Shown piece after piece: positions 1 through 6,149 of a DNA stretch of 7,546 nucleotides (positions are counted from its first letter, which is position 1; the number at the start of each line of letters is the position of its first letter). The translations under genes and the position numbers were made by a program. The notes beneath the pieces are model-generated. The model did no database searches, was not told the DNA's origin, and saw only the letters and a list, made by a program, of their open reading frames with translations. The DNA comes from an uncultured Bacteroidota bacterium (GTDB lineage Bacteria > Bacteroidota > Bacteroidia > Chitinophagales > Chitinophagaceae), in the NCBI GenBank assembly GCA_946479055.1, contig CAMLEX010000222.1, positions 1 through 7,546 of the forward strand, read 5' to 3'.

Positions 1-1414
1 AGCCGATCTTTCCCCCGCAGTGATGGAAAGAACGTTGTTTCATTGCACTAATTCCTATTTTGTTCCGAATGTAAAAGCAACCGCTTACAGTTGCAGAACA
101 AACTTGCCTCCCAATACTGCCTTCCGTGGTTTTGGCGGGCCGCAGGGTATGTTTGTAATAGAAGCGGCTATCGCAAAAGCGGCGGCTGAATTGGGTATTC
201 CTGCATCCGAGATACAACAAAAAAATTTACTGCAAACCGGTGATGAATTTCCCTATGGACAAAAAGCTGTAAGTGAAGCCAATGAATGCTGGAATAAAAT
301 GGATGAGTTATTTAAAATAAAAAAATCTCAAAAGGAGATTGATGATTTTAATGCTGCAAACAAATTATATAAAAAAGGAATGGCATTGATGCCGATCTGT
401 TTTGGTATTTCGTTTACTAAAACATTGATGAACCAGGCAAGGGCTTTGGTACATGTATATACTGACGGAAGTGTAGGCGTTAGCACCGGCGCAGTAGAAA
501 TGGGGCAGGGAGTGAATACGAAAATCTTGCAGGTAGCAGCAAAAGTTTTTTCTATTGACCCCGCGATGATAAAAATAAACAGTACCAATACCTGGCGTAT
601 TGCCAATACATCTCCATCTGCAGCCAGCGCCACGGCTGATCTGAATGGCAAGGCTACTGAGATTGCCTGTAATGAAATACTGAAACGATTGAAGCAGGTA
701 GCAGCGGATGAATGCCTGCCTGCCGGACAGGCAGGGAAAACCGATCTCCATTCGGTTGAAATAAAAGATGAATGGGTATACATAGATGGGAAAAAAACTG
801 ACTGGGATTGGAAGAAGTTAGTGATGACGACCTTTATCAAACGCATTAACTTGTCTGAACATGCACACTATACACCGCCGGGTATTCACTTTGATCCGGC
901 AAAAGAAAAAGGTCATCCCTTTGCTTATCATGTATATGGCACGGCCATCATAACAGTTACGATAGATTGCCTGCGGGGCATTTATGAAGTTGATTCTGTA
1001 AAAGTGGTGCATGATGCGGGCAACAGTATGAACAGAATAGTTGACATGGGACAGTGTGAAGGCGGTATTGTGCAGGGCATTGGTTGGATGACAATGGAAG
1101 AAGTTGTGTATGATAAAGAAGGTAAGTTGCGGTCGAATGCATTATCAACTTATAAAGTGCCGGATATTTATTCGGTTCCTAAAGAAATGGAGATTCATTT
1201 TTTAGAAACACAAAAAGATAGCCTGGCCATACTTCGTTCCAAAGCCGTGGGTGAGCCGCCACTACTATATGGCATTGGCGCATACTTTGCATTACGTAAT
1301 GCAGTGAAAGCATTTAATCCTTTGGCTGATGTTCCTTATGATGCACCGATGACACCTGAGAAAGTATTAATGAGTTTGTATCAAAAAGTTGAACAGCCCG
1401 TCGCTTTAGTTTAA
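1..1414 (+). CDS. xdhB: Xanthine dehydrogenase, molybdopterin-binding subunit (5' end missing)
   Basis: This is the C-terminal part of the large molybdenum subunit of xanthine dehydrogenase, which hydroxylates hypoxanthine to xanthine and xanthine to urate in the cytoplasm. The reading frame is open from base 2 (ADLSPAVMER...), so the gene begins upstream; the GTG/ATG near base 20 is not the true start. Counting from the GTG at 20, family landmarks are MERTLFH (Arg4, matching bovine Arg880), NTAFRGFGGPQGM at 32-44 (Arg and Phe matching bovine Arg912 and Phe914), FGISFT at 128-133 (Phe1009/Thr1010 equivalents), EMGQG at 160-164 (cofactor binding), NTSPSAASATADLNG at 196-210, and AVGEPPL at 409-415, whose Glu412 is the catalytic base equivalent to bovine Glu1261. 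All active-site residues visible here are intact. An eight-residue insert (CLPAGQAG, 232-239) comes from a DNA palindrome. The stop codon overlaps that of the convergent oxidoreductase gene. The identification is firm; purine specificity over other hydroxylase substrates is inferred. Confidence 0.95.
   Translation, partial: ADLSPAVMERTLFHCTNSYFVPNVKATAYSCRTNLPPNTAFRGFGGPQGMFVIEAAIAKAAAELGIPASEIQQKNLLQTGDEFPYGQKAVSEANECWNKMDELFKIKKSQKEIDDFNAANKLYKKGMALMPICFGISFTKTLMNQARALVHVYTDGSVGVSTGAVEMGQGVNTKILQVAAKVFSIDPAMIKINSTNTWRIANTSPSAASATADLNGKATEIACNEILKRLKQVAADECLPAGQAGKTDLHSVEIKDEWVYIDGKKTDWDWKKLVMTTFIKRINLSEHAHYTPPGIHFDPAKEKGHPFAYHVYGTAIITVTIDCLRGIYEVDSVKVVHDAGNSMNRIVDMGQCEGGIVQGIGWMTMEEVVYDKEGKLRSNALSTYKVPDIYSVPKEMEIHFLETQKDSLAILRSKAVGEPPLLYGIGAYFALRNAVKAFNPLADVPYDAPMTPEKVLMSLYQKVEQPVALV
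715..735. repeat. Palindromic repeat inside xdhB
   Basis: Perfect 8-bp inverted repeat, CCTGCCTG (715-722) and CAGGCAGG (728-735), with a five-base centre (CCGGA). It is much more GC-rich than the surrounding AT-rich coding sequence. It is translated in frame as roughly CLPAGQAG, in a linker of XdhB that does not match the conserved core. Short palindromes of the CCTGCC...GGCAGG type recur in Bacteroidota genomes as far as I recall, so this is probably a dispersed repeat that landed in the gene. Copy number cannot be assessed from this window. Confidence 0.65.
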
Positions 1415-2355
1415 ATTGTTACAACAATTTTTCCTACCGTCCTTCCCGTTTCAATCTGCAAATGTGCATCCGCCATTTTTTCAAAAGGAAATACCTGAGA
1501 TACATAAGATTTAATAATTCCTTTTTCCAGCAGGCCTGCTATTTGTTTCATGTCATCCCCATTTGATTGCACGGAGAAATAATATCCATTCACTCCCCTG
1601 GCTTTCGCTTTTTCAGCAATTTGCTCTTTAAAAAAACTCGGAAGCATAATCACCGTTCCTCCTTTTTTAACCGCATTCAATGAAGGATCGATATTGTCAT
1701 CGCCAATTGGGTCCAAAACAAAATCTGCATCACTGACGACTTCATCAATCCGGTGTTTTTTATAATCAATATGCTCATCTGCGCCAAGACTTATTACAAA
1801 ATCTTTATTGGCGGCGGAAGAAGTGGCGATTACATAAGCACCAAGAGATTTTGCGATCTGTACCGCATAATGCCCAACACCGCCGGATGCTGCCTGTATC
1901 ACTATCTTCTGTCCTTTGCTCACTTTTGCATGGGTTACTACGGCCTGCCAGGCGGTTAAAGCAGCGAGTGTTGCTGCCGCCGCTTCTTCATGAGAAATAT
2001 TGGAAGGCTTTAATGCCAGGTGCGAAGCAGGTGCAGCCACATACTCAGCATAAGCTTTTCCATGACCAGGGAAATTGACCATTCCAAATACATCATCACC
2101 CTTCTTAAATTCAGTGACAGCTTTTCCTGTTTCTTCTATTACTCCGGAGACATCCCAGCCAAGGATGATCGCCGGGTTCTTGCTTTTTAATTCGTTGTAC
2201 AAACTTTTTCCTATCCGCGTTTTAATATCAACAGGGTTGATACCAATTGCTTTTACTTTTATCAATACCTCATCGTTTTGAATTCCTGGATTGGAAATAT
2301 CAACAAGTTCAAGGTTTTCTATCCCTCCGGCCTGTTTTAAGATAATTGCCTTCAT
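1411..2355 (-). CDS. Zinc-independent MDR-family NADP-dependent oxidoreductase (quinone oxidoreductase-like)
   Basis: A complete 314-residue cytoplasmic enzyme of the medium-chain dehydrogenase/reductase superfamily, quinone oxidoreductase branch. The N-terminal GroES-like domain (about 1-120) includes GINPVDIKTR at 38-47 and LGWDVSGVIEETG at 65-77. The Rossmann cofactor domain carries AASGGVGHYAVQIAK at 155-169, followed by LGADEHIDY at 190-198. The C-terminus GRTVGKIVV (304-312) is the usual end of this family. The zinc-ligand cysteines and GHE motif of alcohol dehydrogenases are absent, so it should reduce quinones, enones or similar compounds with NADPH without metal. The length is typical. 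The ATG at 2355 starts a canonical MKAIIL N-terminus. It runs convergently with xdhB, sharing four bases at the stops, and divergently from xdhC. Its substrate cannot be read from sequence, and a role in purine metabolism is not supported beyond proximity. Confidence 0.92.
   Translation of the reverse strand: MKAIILKQAGGIENLELVDISNPGIQNDEVLIKVKAIGINPVDIKTRIGKSLYNELKSKNPAIILGWDVSGVIEETGKAVTEFKKGDDVFGMVNFPGHGKAYAEYVAAPASHLALKPSNISHEEAAAATLAALTAWQAVVTHAKVSKGQKIVIQAASGGVGHYAVQIAKSLGAYVIATSSAANKDFVISLGADEHIDYKKHRIDEVVSDADFVLDPIGDDNIDPSLNAVKKGGTVIMLPSFFKEQIAEKAKARGVNGYYFSVQSNGDDMKQIAGLLEKGIIKSYVSQVFPFEKMADAHLQIETGRTVGKIVVTI
1413..1432 (+). terminator. Possible weak terminator at the xdhB / oxidoreductase convergence
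   Basis: A perfect 8-bp inverted repeat, AAATTGTT (1413-1420) and AACAATTT (1423-1430), separated by two bases and running into TTTTT. It begins on the xdhB stop codon and lies within the last codons of the convergent oxidoreductase gene. Only one pair is G-C, so the hairpin would be weak. It could help end xdhB transcripts, but it may simply reflect the codons for the oxidoreductase C-terminus (KIVVTI). Confidence 0.3.
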
Positions 2356-2418
2356 TTATACATTGGTTTTAATCCCTGTTATTTATTTTTAACAAAGCTG
2401 ATGAGCTGCAGTTTCCTT

Positions 2419-2449
2419 TTTGTAAACAACTAATAAAGAAATAAGTTTA
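2419..2449 (+). promoter_or_regulatory. Possible Bacteroidota-type promoter for xdhC
   Basis: TTTG at 2419-2422 is followed after 19 bases by TAAGTTTA at 2442-2449. This resembles the Bacteroidota -33 (TTTG) and -7 (TAnnTTTG) elements at the expected spacing, with one mismatch at the last base of the -7 box. It sits in the 109-base divergent gap between the oxidoreductase gene and xdhC. Transcription would begin only about 10 bases before the xdhC ATG at 2465, which is short but possible. No comparable match was found on the other strand for the oxidoreductase. Confidence 0.35.
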
Positions 2450-2464
2450 TACCTGCTATTACGA

Positions 2465-3427
2465 ATGAAAAACATCACTACCTGGAAATTGATCAATAAC
2501 AGCCTTGACAGAGGCATTCCGGTTATGCTTTTATATGTACTGGAAAGCATCGGGAGCAGCCCGGGGAGACAGGGGTTTTTTATGGCGGTAAATGCCAATG
2601 GCGAAATGGAGGGTTCGATCGGCGGTGGTATCATGGAGCATAAGTTTGTGGAAATGGCCAAAGAAAGGCTTAAAGGTCAAAGTGACAAGGAACAAGAAAT
2701 AAGGAAGCAATTTCATGATAAATCAGCAGCAAAGAACCAAAGCGGTATGATATGCTCAGGCGAACAAACTATACTTTTATACAGGGTAAAACCAACAGAT
2801 GCGCTAACCGTTCAAAATATCATTAATTCACTCGAACAAAATAAAAATGGCACGATGTATCTTTTCCCGTCGGGGATAAACTTCACAGATTCTGTTCCCA
2901 TAAAAGATTTTCATTTTTCGATGCGATCAGAAGAAGACTGGGAGTATATAGAAAAAACAGGTTATAAAAATCATCTCTTTATTATTGGCGGTGGACACTG
3001 TGCCCTTGCTTTTTCAAAATTAATGCGCTCAATGGATTTTTATATCCAGCTATATGATGAAAGAAAAGAGTTGAAGACTATGGTGGAAAATGATTTCGTT
3101 CATGAAAAACATTTTGTCAATGACTATTTTGAACTGAATGCATTAATTCCCTCCGGTCACAATCATTATGTAGTGATAATGACATTGGGCTATCGCACAG
3201 ACGATACAGCTTTAAGATCCCTGCTTGGTAAAGAGTTCAACTATTTCGGTTTACTGGGCAGTGCTTATAAGATTCAGAAAATGTTTGCTGAATACCGCAA
3301 GCAAGGGATTTCGGAAAAAATGTTGGAAAAAGTACATGCGCCTATAGGTCATACAATCAGGAGCCAGACCCCGGAAGAGATCGCTGTAAGTATTGCAGCC
3401 GAGATCATTCAAATAAAAAATCAATAA
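2465..3427 (+). CDS. xdhC: XdhC/CoxI-family molybdenum cofactor maturation factor
   Basis: A complete 320-residue protein of the XdhC/CoxI family. Members bind molybdenum cofactor, promote its sulfuration by a cysteine desulfurase, and insert it into apo-xanthine dehydrogenase; they are not subunits of the mature enzyme. The N-terminal XdhC/CoxI domain shows GSSPGRQG at 30-37, GSIGGGIMEH at 50-59 and MICSGEQ at 95-101, whose cysteine (Cys97) is a conserved family position. The C-terminal Rossmann domain starts with LFIIGGGHCA at 171-180 and ends with FGLLGS (261-266) and HAPIGH...TPEEIAVSIAAEI (291-314), the family's C-terminal signature. The length fits full two-domain members. The ATG at 2465 lies just before the conserved N-terminal helix. 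It lies near xdhB but is separated from it by the minus-strand oxidoreductase gene, so it must have its own promoter. The partner is very probably the XDH encoded here. Confidence 0.92.
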   Translation: MKNITTWKLINNSLDRGIPVMLLYVLESIGSSPGRQGFFMAVNANGEMEGSIGGGIMEHKFVEMAKERLKGQSDKEQEIRKQFHDKSAAKNQSGMICSGEQTILLYRVKPTDALTVQNIINSLEQNKNGTMYLFPSGINFTDSVPIKDFHFSMRSEEDWEYIEKTGYKNHLFIIGGGHCALAFSKLMRSMDFYIQLYDERKELKTMVENDFVHEKHFVNDYFELNALIPSGHNHYVVIMTLGYRTDDTALRSLLGKEFNYFGLLGSAYKIQKMFAEYRKQGISEKMLEKVHAPIGHTIRSQTPEEIAVSIAAEIIQIKNQ

Positions 3428-3488
3428 CCCCTCCCGATCTCCCCCTAACAGTGGGATTCATAAAAAAGAAAAACAGTATTTTCATTTT

Positions 3489-4079
3489 ATGAAATTGTTT
3501 TTGTTTGCTGGTTTTATTATGATGAAATTTTTTTGCTACGGGCAGGATCAGTATTCTATCCGTGATCTGAAAGCAGGAAAATTTAAAGCAGACAGCAGCT
3601 ATATTTATACATTGCCCTTCGAAAAAAATAAAAAAGTATTTGTTATCCAGGCTTATGAAAGCAAAATGAGCCATAAAGGTGAAAGGGCGCTGGATTTTAA
3701 AATAAAAAAAGGAACAAGGATTTGTGCTGCAAGGGAAGGAGTGGTAACATCATTCAGAAATGATTCTGATAAAGGAGGATTGAAGGATGAAAATTTATCC
3801 GATGGAAACTATATTTCTATTAAACACAGTGATGGTTCAATTGCCCATTACTGGCATTTACAAAAGAACGGAGTTTTGGTGAACGTTGGTGACACCGTAA
3901 AAGCCGGTCAACCCATTGGCAATAGTGGCAATACCGGTTACTCCGCATTTCCTCATTTACATTTTGAAGTACAGGGTTATGATGCTTCAGGTAATTATGT
4001 ACAGTTGCCGACGCGGTTTTATACTAACAAGGGAGTGATCTATCTGCGACCCGGAAAATTTTATCGTACCAGGTATTGA
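3489..4079 (+). CDS. Secreted M23-family metallopeptidase (first of two paralogs)
   Basis: A 196-residue M23 (LytM/lysostaphin-type) zinc peptidase, expected to cut peptide cross-links in peptidoglycan or to regulate such cutting. Residues 1-18 (MKLFLFAGF...CYG) form a Sec signal peptide with likely cleavage before Gln19; the residues before Cys16 do not make a lipobox. The catalytic domain holds His62 and Asp69 in SHKGERALDF (the spaced H-x6-D form rather than H-x3-D), AAREGVV at 80-86, AHYWHL at 119-124 with His123, and FPHLHFE at 154-160 with His156 and His158. The zinc ligands His62, Asp69, His158 and the second catalytic histidines are present, so it should be active. The C-terminus ends shortly after YLRPGKFYR. 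It closely resembles the M23 gene 670 bases downstream, also sharing the pre-domain motif D-S/T-SYIY-LP, which suggests a local duplication. The cleaved bond is not predictable. Confidence 0.9.
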   Translation: MKLFLFAGFIMMKFFCYGQDQYSIRDLKAGKFKADSSYIYTLPFEKNKKVFVIQAYESKMSHKGERALDFKIKKGTRICAAREGVVTSFRNDSDKGGLKDENLSDGNYISIKHSDGSIAHYWHLQKNGVLVNVGDTVKAGQPIGNSGNTGYSAFPHLHFEVQGYDASGNYVQLPTRFYTNKGVIYLRPGKFYRTRY

Positions 4080-4087
4080 TTATACAA

Positions 4088-4105
4088 ACGGCTTGCATAC
4101 GCCGT
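4088..4105. repeat. Short inverted repeat between genes
   Basis: ACGGC (4088-4092) and GCCGT (4101-4105) form a 5-bp stem around an eight-base loop containing TGCAT, followed by CTCTA. No T-run follows, so it does not look like an intrinsic terminator. It resembles a decayed copy of the ...CGTCTCTA palindromes scattered between genes in some bacteria, but this is only a resemblance. It lies in the 63-base gap after the first M23 gene. Confidence 0.35.
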
Positions 4106-4142
4106 CTCTATTCAGTAACTTGATGTTTCTAAAACAACTGCC

Positions 4143-4658
4143 ATGATCTTCGTTTATATTTTCGCTGCACTTATCATCGCTTTACTGGTTGTAGCCGCCT
4201 TAATGCCAAAGACATATAATGTAGAAAAAACAATAGTGATCAAAAAGGATGTACCTGAAGTAATGAACAAGATTGGCAATCTGAATGATTATTCTCTCTG
4301 GAATCCATGGCAACAATCCGACCCTTCCGCAAAAAAAACGATAACAGGAACGCCAAATACAGCAGGTCATAAATATGCATGGGAAGGGAAAAAAACAGGA
4401 ATGGGGAGTCTTACGCTTAATAGCCTGGATGAAAAACATATTCATTTTGACCTTGAGTTTTTGAAACCCTGGAAATCAAAGGCAAAGGACAACTGGTTGT
4501 TTGAACACTGGGGTGTTGGAGAAACTAAAGTTACCTGGCAAAACAGCGGTGAATTACCCTGGCCAATGGCAAGATTAATGGGTCCGGTTATTAATAAAAA
4601 CTTAACGCACCAGTTTGGTATAGGACTTGATAATCTAAAGAAGCTGTGTGAAAGCTGA
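4143..4658 (+). CDS. Membrane-anchored SRPBCC-fold (START-like) protein
   Basis: A 171-residue protein of the SRPBCC superfamily (polyketide cyclase/START-like), a fold that forms a hydrophobic ligand pocket. Residues 2-20 (IFVYIFAALIIALLVVAAL) form one transmembrane helix. They are followed by KTYNVEKTIVIKK, the typical first strand, then NDYSLWNPWQQSDP at 48-61, the signature of this subfamily, the strands around YAWEGKKTGMGSL (78-90), and a C-terminal amphipathic helix (about 148-168) ending in LDNLKKLCES. The helix probably tethers the domain at the inner membrane, though its side cannot be settled from sequence. Ligand and function are unknown; some relatives are annotated as activator or transcription-regulator-like proteins without experimental support. 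It lies between two M23 peptidase genes on the same strand, and its transcript appears to end at the hairpin just downstream. Confidence 0.85.
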   Translation: MIFVYIFAALIIALLVVAALMPKTYNVEKTIVIKKDVPEVMNKIGNLNDYSLWNPWQQSDPSAKKTITGTPNTAGHKYAWEGKKTGMGSLTLNSLDEKHIHFDLEFLKPWKSKAKDNWLFEHWGVGETKVTWQNSGELPWPMARLMGPVINKNLTHQFGIGLDNLKKLCES

Positions 4659-4687
4659 TGTTTTTCTAAAACTATTATTTCAACAGG

Positions 4688-4716
4688 CGGTTCTTCAACA
4701 GAACCGTTTTATTTTT
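4688..4716 (+). terminator. Intrinsic terminator after the SRPBCC gene
   Basis: A perfect 7-bp stem, CGGTTCT (4688-4694) and AGAACCG (4700-4706), has a five-base loop and is followed directly by TTTTATTTTT. This is a classic rho-independent terminator 30 bases after the stop codon. It makes co-transcription of the SRPBCC gene with the second M23 gene unlikely unless there is read-through. Confidence 0.8.
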
Positions 4717-4757
4717 AGGGCGAATAACGGGTGGACTAATATCAACAAAAAGTGAAC

Positions 4758-5399
4758 ATGAAATTATTTTGGTTTTTGTTAAGTGCAGTGATTGTAAGCA
4801 GTTGTTCCGTGAGTAATAATCCAATGCGTAGAGAAGTAAGGCTTTTACAAAAAGGAATTACCAGGGAAGATACAAGCTATATATATGCGTTACCCTATGA
4901 AGAAGGAAAATCATATTATATGGTACAGGGCTACTTCAGTTCTTTTACCCACAAAGAAAGAGCTGCCCTTGACTTTAAAATGAAAAGGGGATCAAAGATC
5001 TGTGCTGCGCGGGAAGGAGTAGTGATACGGATAAAAGAAGATGGTGACCGGGGCGGCTTGAAAAGGAAATACAGAGCCTATGGTAATTATATTATCATTC
5101 AACATGCAGATAGTTCGAGAGCTGGTTACTGGCATATACAAAAAGATGGAGCCCTGGTAAATGTTGGTGATAAAGTCAAAAAAGGACAAGCAATTGCATT
5201 ATGTGGTAAAACAGGTTATACATTTATGCCACACCTTCATTTTTTAGTATGGTCTACTGATTCAAAAAGACAATGGCGGCAGGTAGCTACCCGTTTTCAG
5301 ACATCGAAAGGTCCACGCTACTTGCGTCCATTAAGAAAATATCGCAAGGCAAAGTTGTCCCCTTCCGATCCCGCCGTCTTTAGCGGGACCACCAAATAG
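4758..5399 (+). CDS. M23-family metallopeptidase lipoprotein (second paralog)
   Basis: A 213-residue M23 zinc peptidase, predicted to be a lipoprotein acting on peptidoglycan from a membrane surface. The ATG at 4758 is chosen over the GTG two codons upstream because it gives the MKLF start shared with the first paralog. The signal peptide MKLFWFLLSAVIVSSC ends in a lipobox (VSSC), with Cys16 as the lipidated residue. The catalytic domain keeps His65 and Asp72 (HKERAALDF), AAREGVV at 83-89, YWHI with His126, and PHLHF with His159 and His161, so it should be active. It aligns with the first M23 gene from D-T-SYIYALPYE (38-48) to YLRPLRKYR (188-196). Beyond that it carries 17 extra residues (KAKLSPSDPAVFSGTTK), most of them encoded by a GC-rich inverted repeat. 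Differing signals suggest the paralogs act at different places. Confidence 0.88.
   Translation: MKLFWFLLSAVIVSSCSVSNNPMRREVRLLQKGITREDTSYIYALPYEEGKSYYMVQGYFSSFTHKERAALDFKMKRGSKICAAREGVVIRIKEDGDRGGLKRKYRAYGNYIIIQHADSSRAGYWHIQKDGALVNVGDKVKKGQAIALCGKTGYTFMPHLHFLVWSTDSKRQWRQVATRFQTSKGPRYLRPLRKYRKAKLSPSDPAVFSGTTK
5369..5388. repeat. GC-rich inverted repeat forming the 3' end of the M23 lipoprotein gene
   Basis: TCCCGC (5369-5374) and GCGGGA (5383-5388) form a 6-bp stem around an eight-base loop (CGTCTTTA). It lies inside the last codons of the gene and is translated as part of the SPSDPAVFSGTTK tail that the upstream paralog lacks. No T-run follows, so it is not an obvious terminator. It resembles a dispersed palindromic repeat that extended the reading frame; copy number cannot be judged here. 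Confidence 0.5.
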
Positions 5400-5458
5400 C
5401 AGCAGTGATATTGGAAGGTCGCTATCTCCTCTGTATACTCTTTTGGTTTAAGTATTCT

Positions 5459-5466
5459 TATTTTTG
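5459..5466 (+). promoter_or_regulatory. Possible -7 promoter box upstream of pnuC
   Basis: TATTTTTG matches the Bacteroidota -7 consensus TAnnTTTG exactly. The nearest upstream TTTTG (5441-5445) is only 13 bases away, shorter than the usual spacing of about 19, so the -33 element is doubtful. If the box is used, transcription would start around 5472, nearly on top of the TTG start at 5481, which would favour the in-frame ATG at 5520 for pnuC. Confidence 0.35.
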
Positions 5467-5480
5467 AAAAAACACTTCTT

Positions 5481-6113
5481 TTGTCATTACAGAACATATA
5501 TCAGCAGTTTGTTGAAGGAATGAAGAACACAGGCTGGTTGGAATACCTTGCCGTATTTGCGGGTATCGCCAGTGTATGGTTCAGCCGTATTGAAAATATA
5601 TTAGTTTATCCTGTTGGACTTATCAATACGATCATTTATATCTGGCTCAGCTTTAAGTACCATTTATTGGGGGAAGCAACAGTAAATTTTTATTATACCA
5701 TCATGAGTATTTATGGCTGGATACTGTGGACCAAAAGAAACCAGCAACATCAGCATGTGGTTGTTATTACATCTTCATCAACGAAAGAATGGCGCAACCA
5801 GCTTCTCTTCTTTGCTTTCTTTTATATCAGCATCTTTATTGCACTTACTTATTTGAAAAAAGGATTCGCTCCCGGCGCTATTCCATGGGCTGACGCATTA
5901 GCTTCCGCTACCGCCTTCACAGGCATGTGGTTAATGGCAAGGAAAAAAGTGGAGAGTTGGTATTGGTGGATCGCAACCAATATTGCTTCTATTCCTTTAT
6001 ATTTTGTAAAAGGGCTTGTGTTTACCAGTGTGTTTTATTTTATTCTATTTATAATGGCAATATTTGGTTTGTATGAATGGAAAAAAAGAGCAACGAAAAG
6101 CGGCAGCCAATAA
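5481..6113 (+). CDS. pnuC: PnuC-type nicotinamide riboside transporter
   Basis: A complete inner-membrane protein of the PnuC family, facilitators that take up vitamin-type substrates (classically nicotinamide riboside) which are then trapped by phosphorylation. About seven hydrophobic helices are visible, near residues 20-35, 38-57, 67-84, 107-124, 138-153, 160-175 and 177-198, as expected. Family hallmarks are ENILVYPVGLINTIIY (38-53), the YYTIMSIYGWILW stretch (71-83), and WWIATNIASIPLYFVKGL (162-179) with the Trp-x3-Asn substrate-site pattern. The start is uncertain: a TTG at 5481 gives 210 residues and an N-terminus (SLQNIYQQFVEG) that looks family-like, while the ATG at 5520 gives 197. 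Nicotinamide riboside, rather than thiamine or riboflavin, is inferred because a ribosylnicotinamide kinase gene lies just downstream and no TPP or FMN riboswitch is seen. The stop codon lies in the loop of a terminator hairpin. Confidence 0.92.
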   Translation: MSLQNIYQQFVEGMKNTGWLEYLAVFAGIASVWFSRIENILVYPVGLINTIIYIWLSFKYHLLGEATVNFYYTIMSIYGWILWTKRNQQHQHVVVITSSSTKEWRNQLLFFAFFYISIFIALTYLKKGFAPGAIPWADALASATAFTGMWLMARKKVESWYWWIATNIASIPLYFVKGLVFTSVFYFILFIMAIFGLYEWKKRATKSGSQ

Positions 6114-6134
6114 ATAGCTGCCGCTTTAGTTTTT
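6097..6134 (+). terminator. Strong intrinsic terminator overlapping the pnuC stop codon
   Basis: A perfect 11-bp stem, AAAGCGGCAGC (6097-6107) and GCTGCCGCTTT (6117-6127), has a nine-base loop containing the pnuC TAA, and TTTTT follows at 6130-6134. The left arm encodes the last pnuC residues (KSGSQ). The hsp20 gene converges from the other side and ends at 6150. The hairpin could also slow its transcripts, although the T-run on that strand is interrupted. Confidence 0.87.
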
Positions 6135-6149
6135 ACAAGGGCATTTTCT

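Noticed and set aside
328..846. Long minus-strand reading frame (172 codons) opposite xdhB
   Set aside because: It lies entirely opposite a conserved enzyme gene, its translation has no recognisable domain, and it is low in charged-residue patterning typical of real proteins; it is a shadow frame.
1529..1540. 12-bp perfect palindrome AGCAGGCCTGCT in the oxidoreductase gene
   Set aside because: It encodes ordinary conserved-context residues (AGLLEKG) with normal codons and the protein shows no insert there; chance is sufficient.
5400..5480. A riboswitch (TPP or FMN) upstream of pnuC
   Set aside because: No conserved THI-box or FMN-element sequence blocks are visible and the gap is too short for a full TPP or FMN aptamer with an expression platform.
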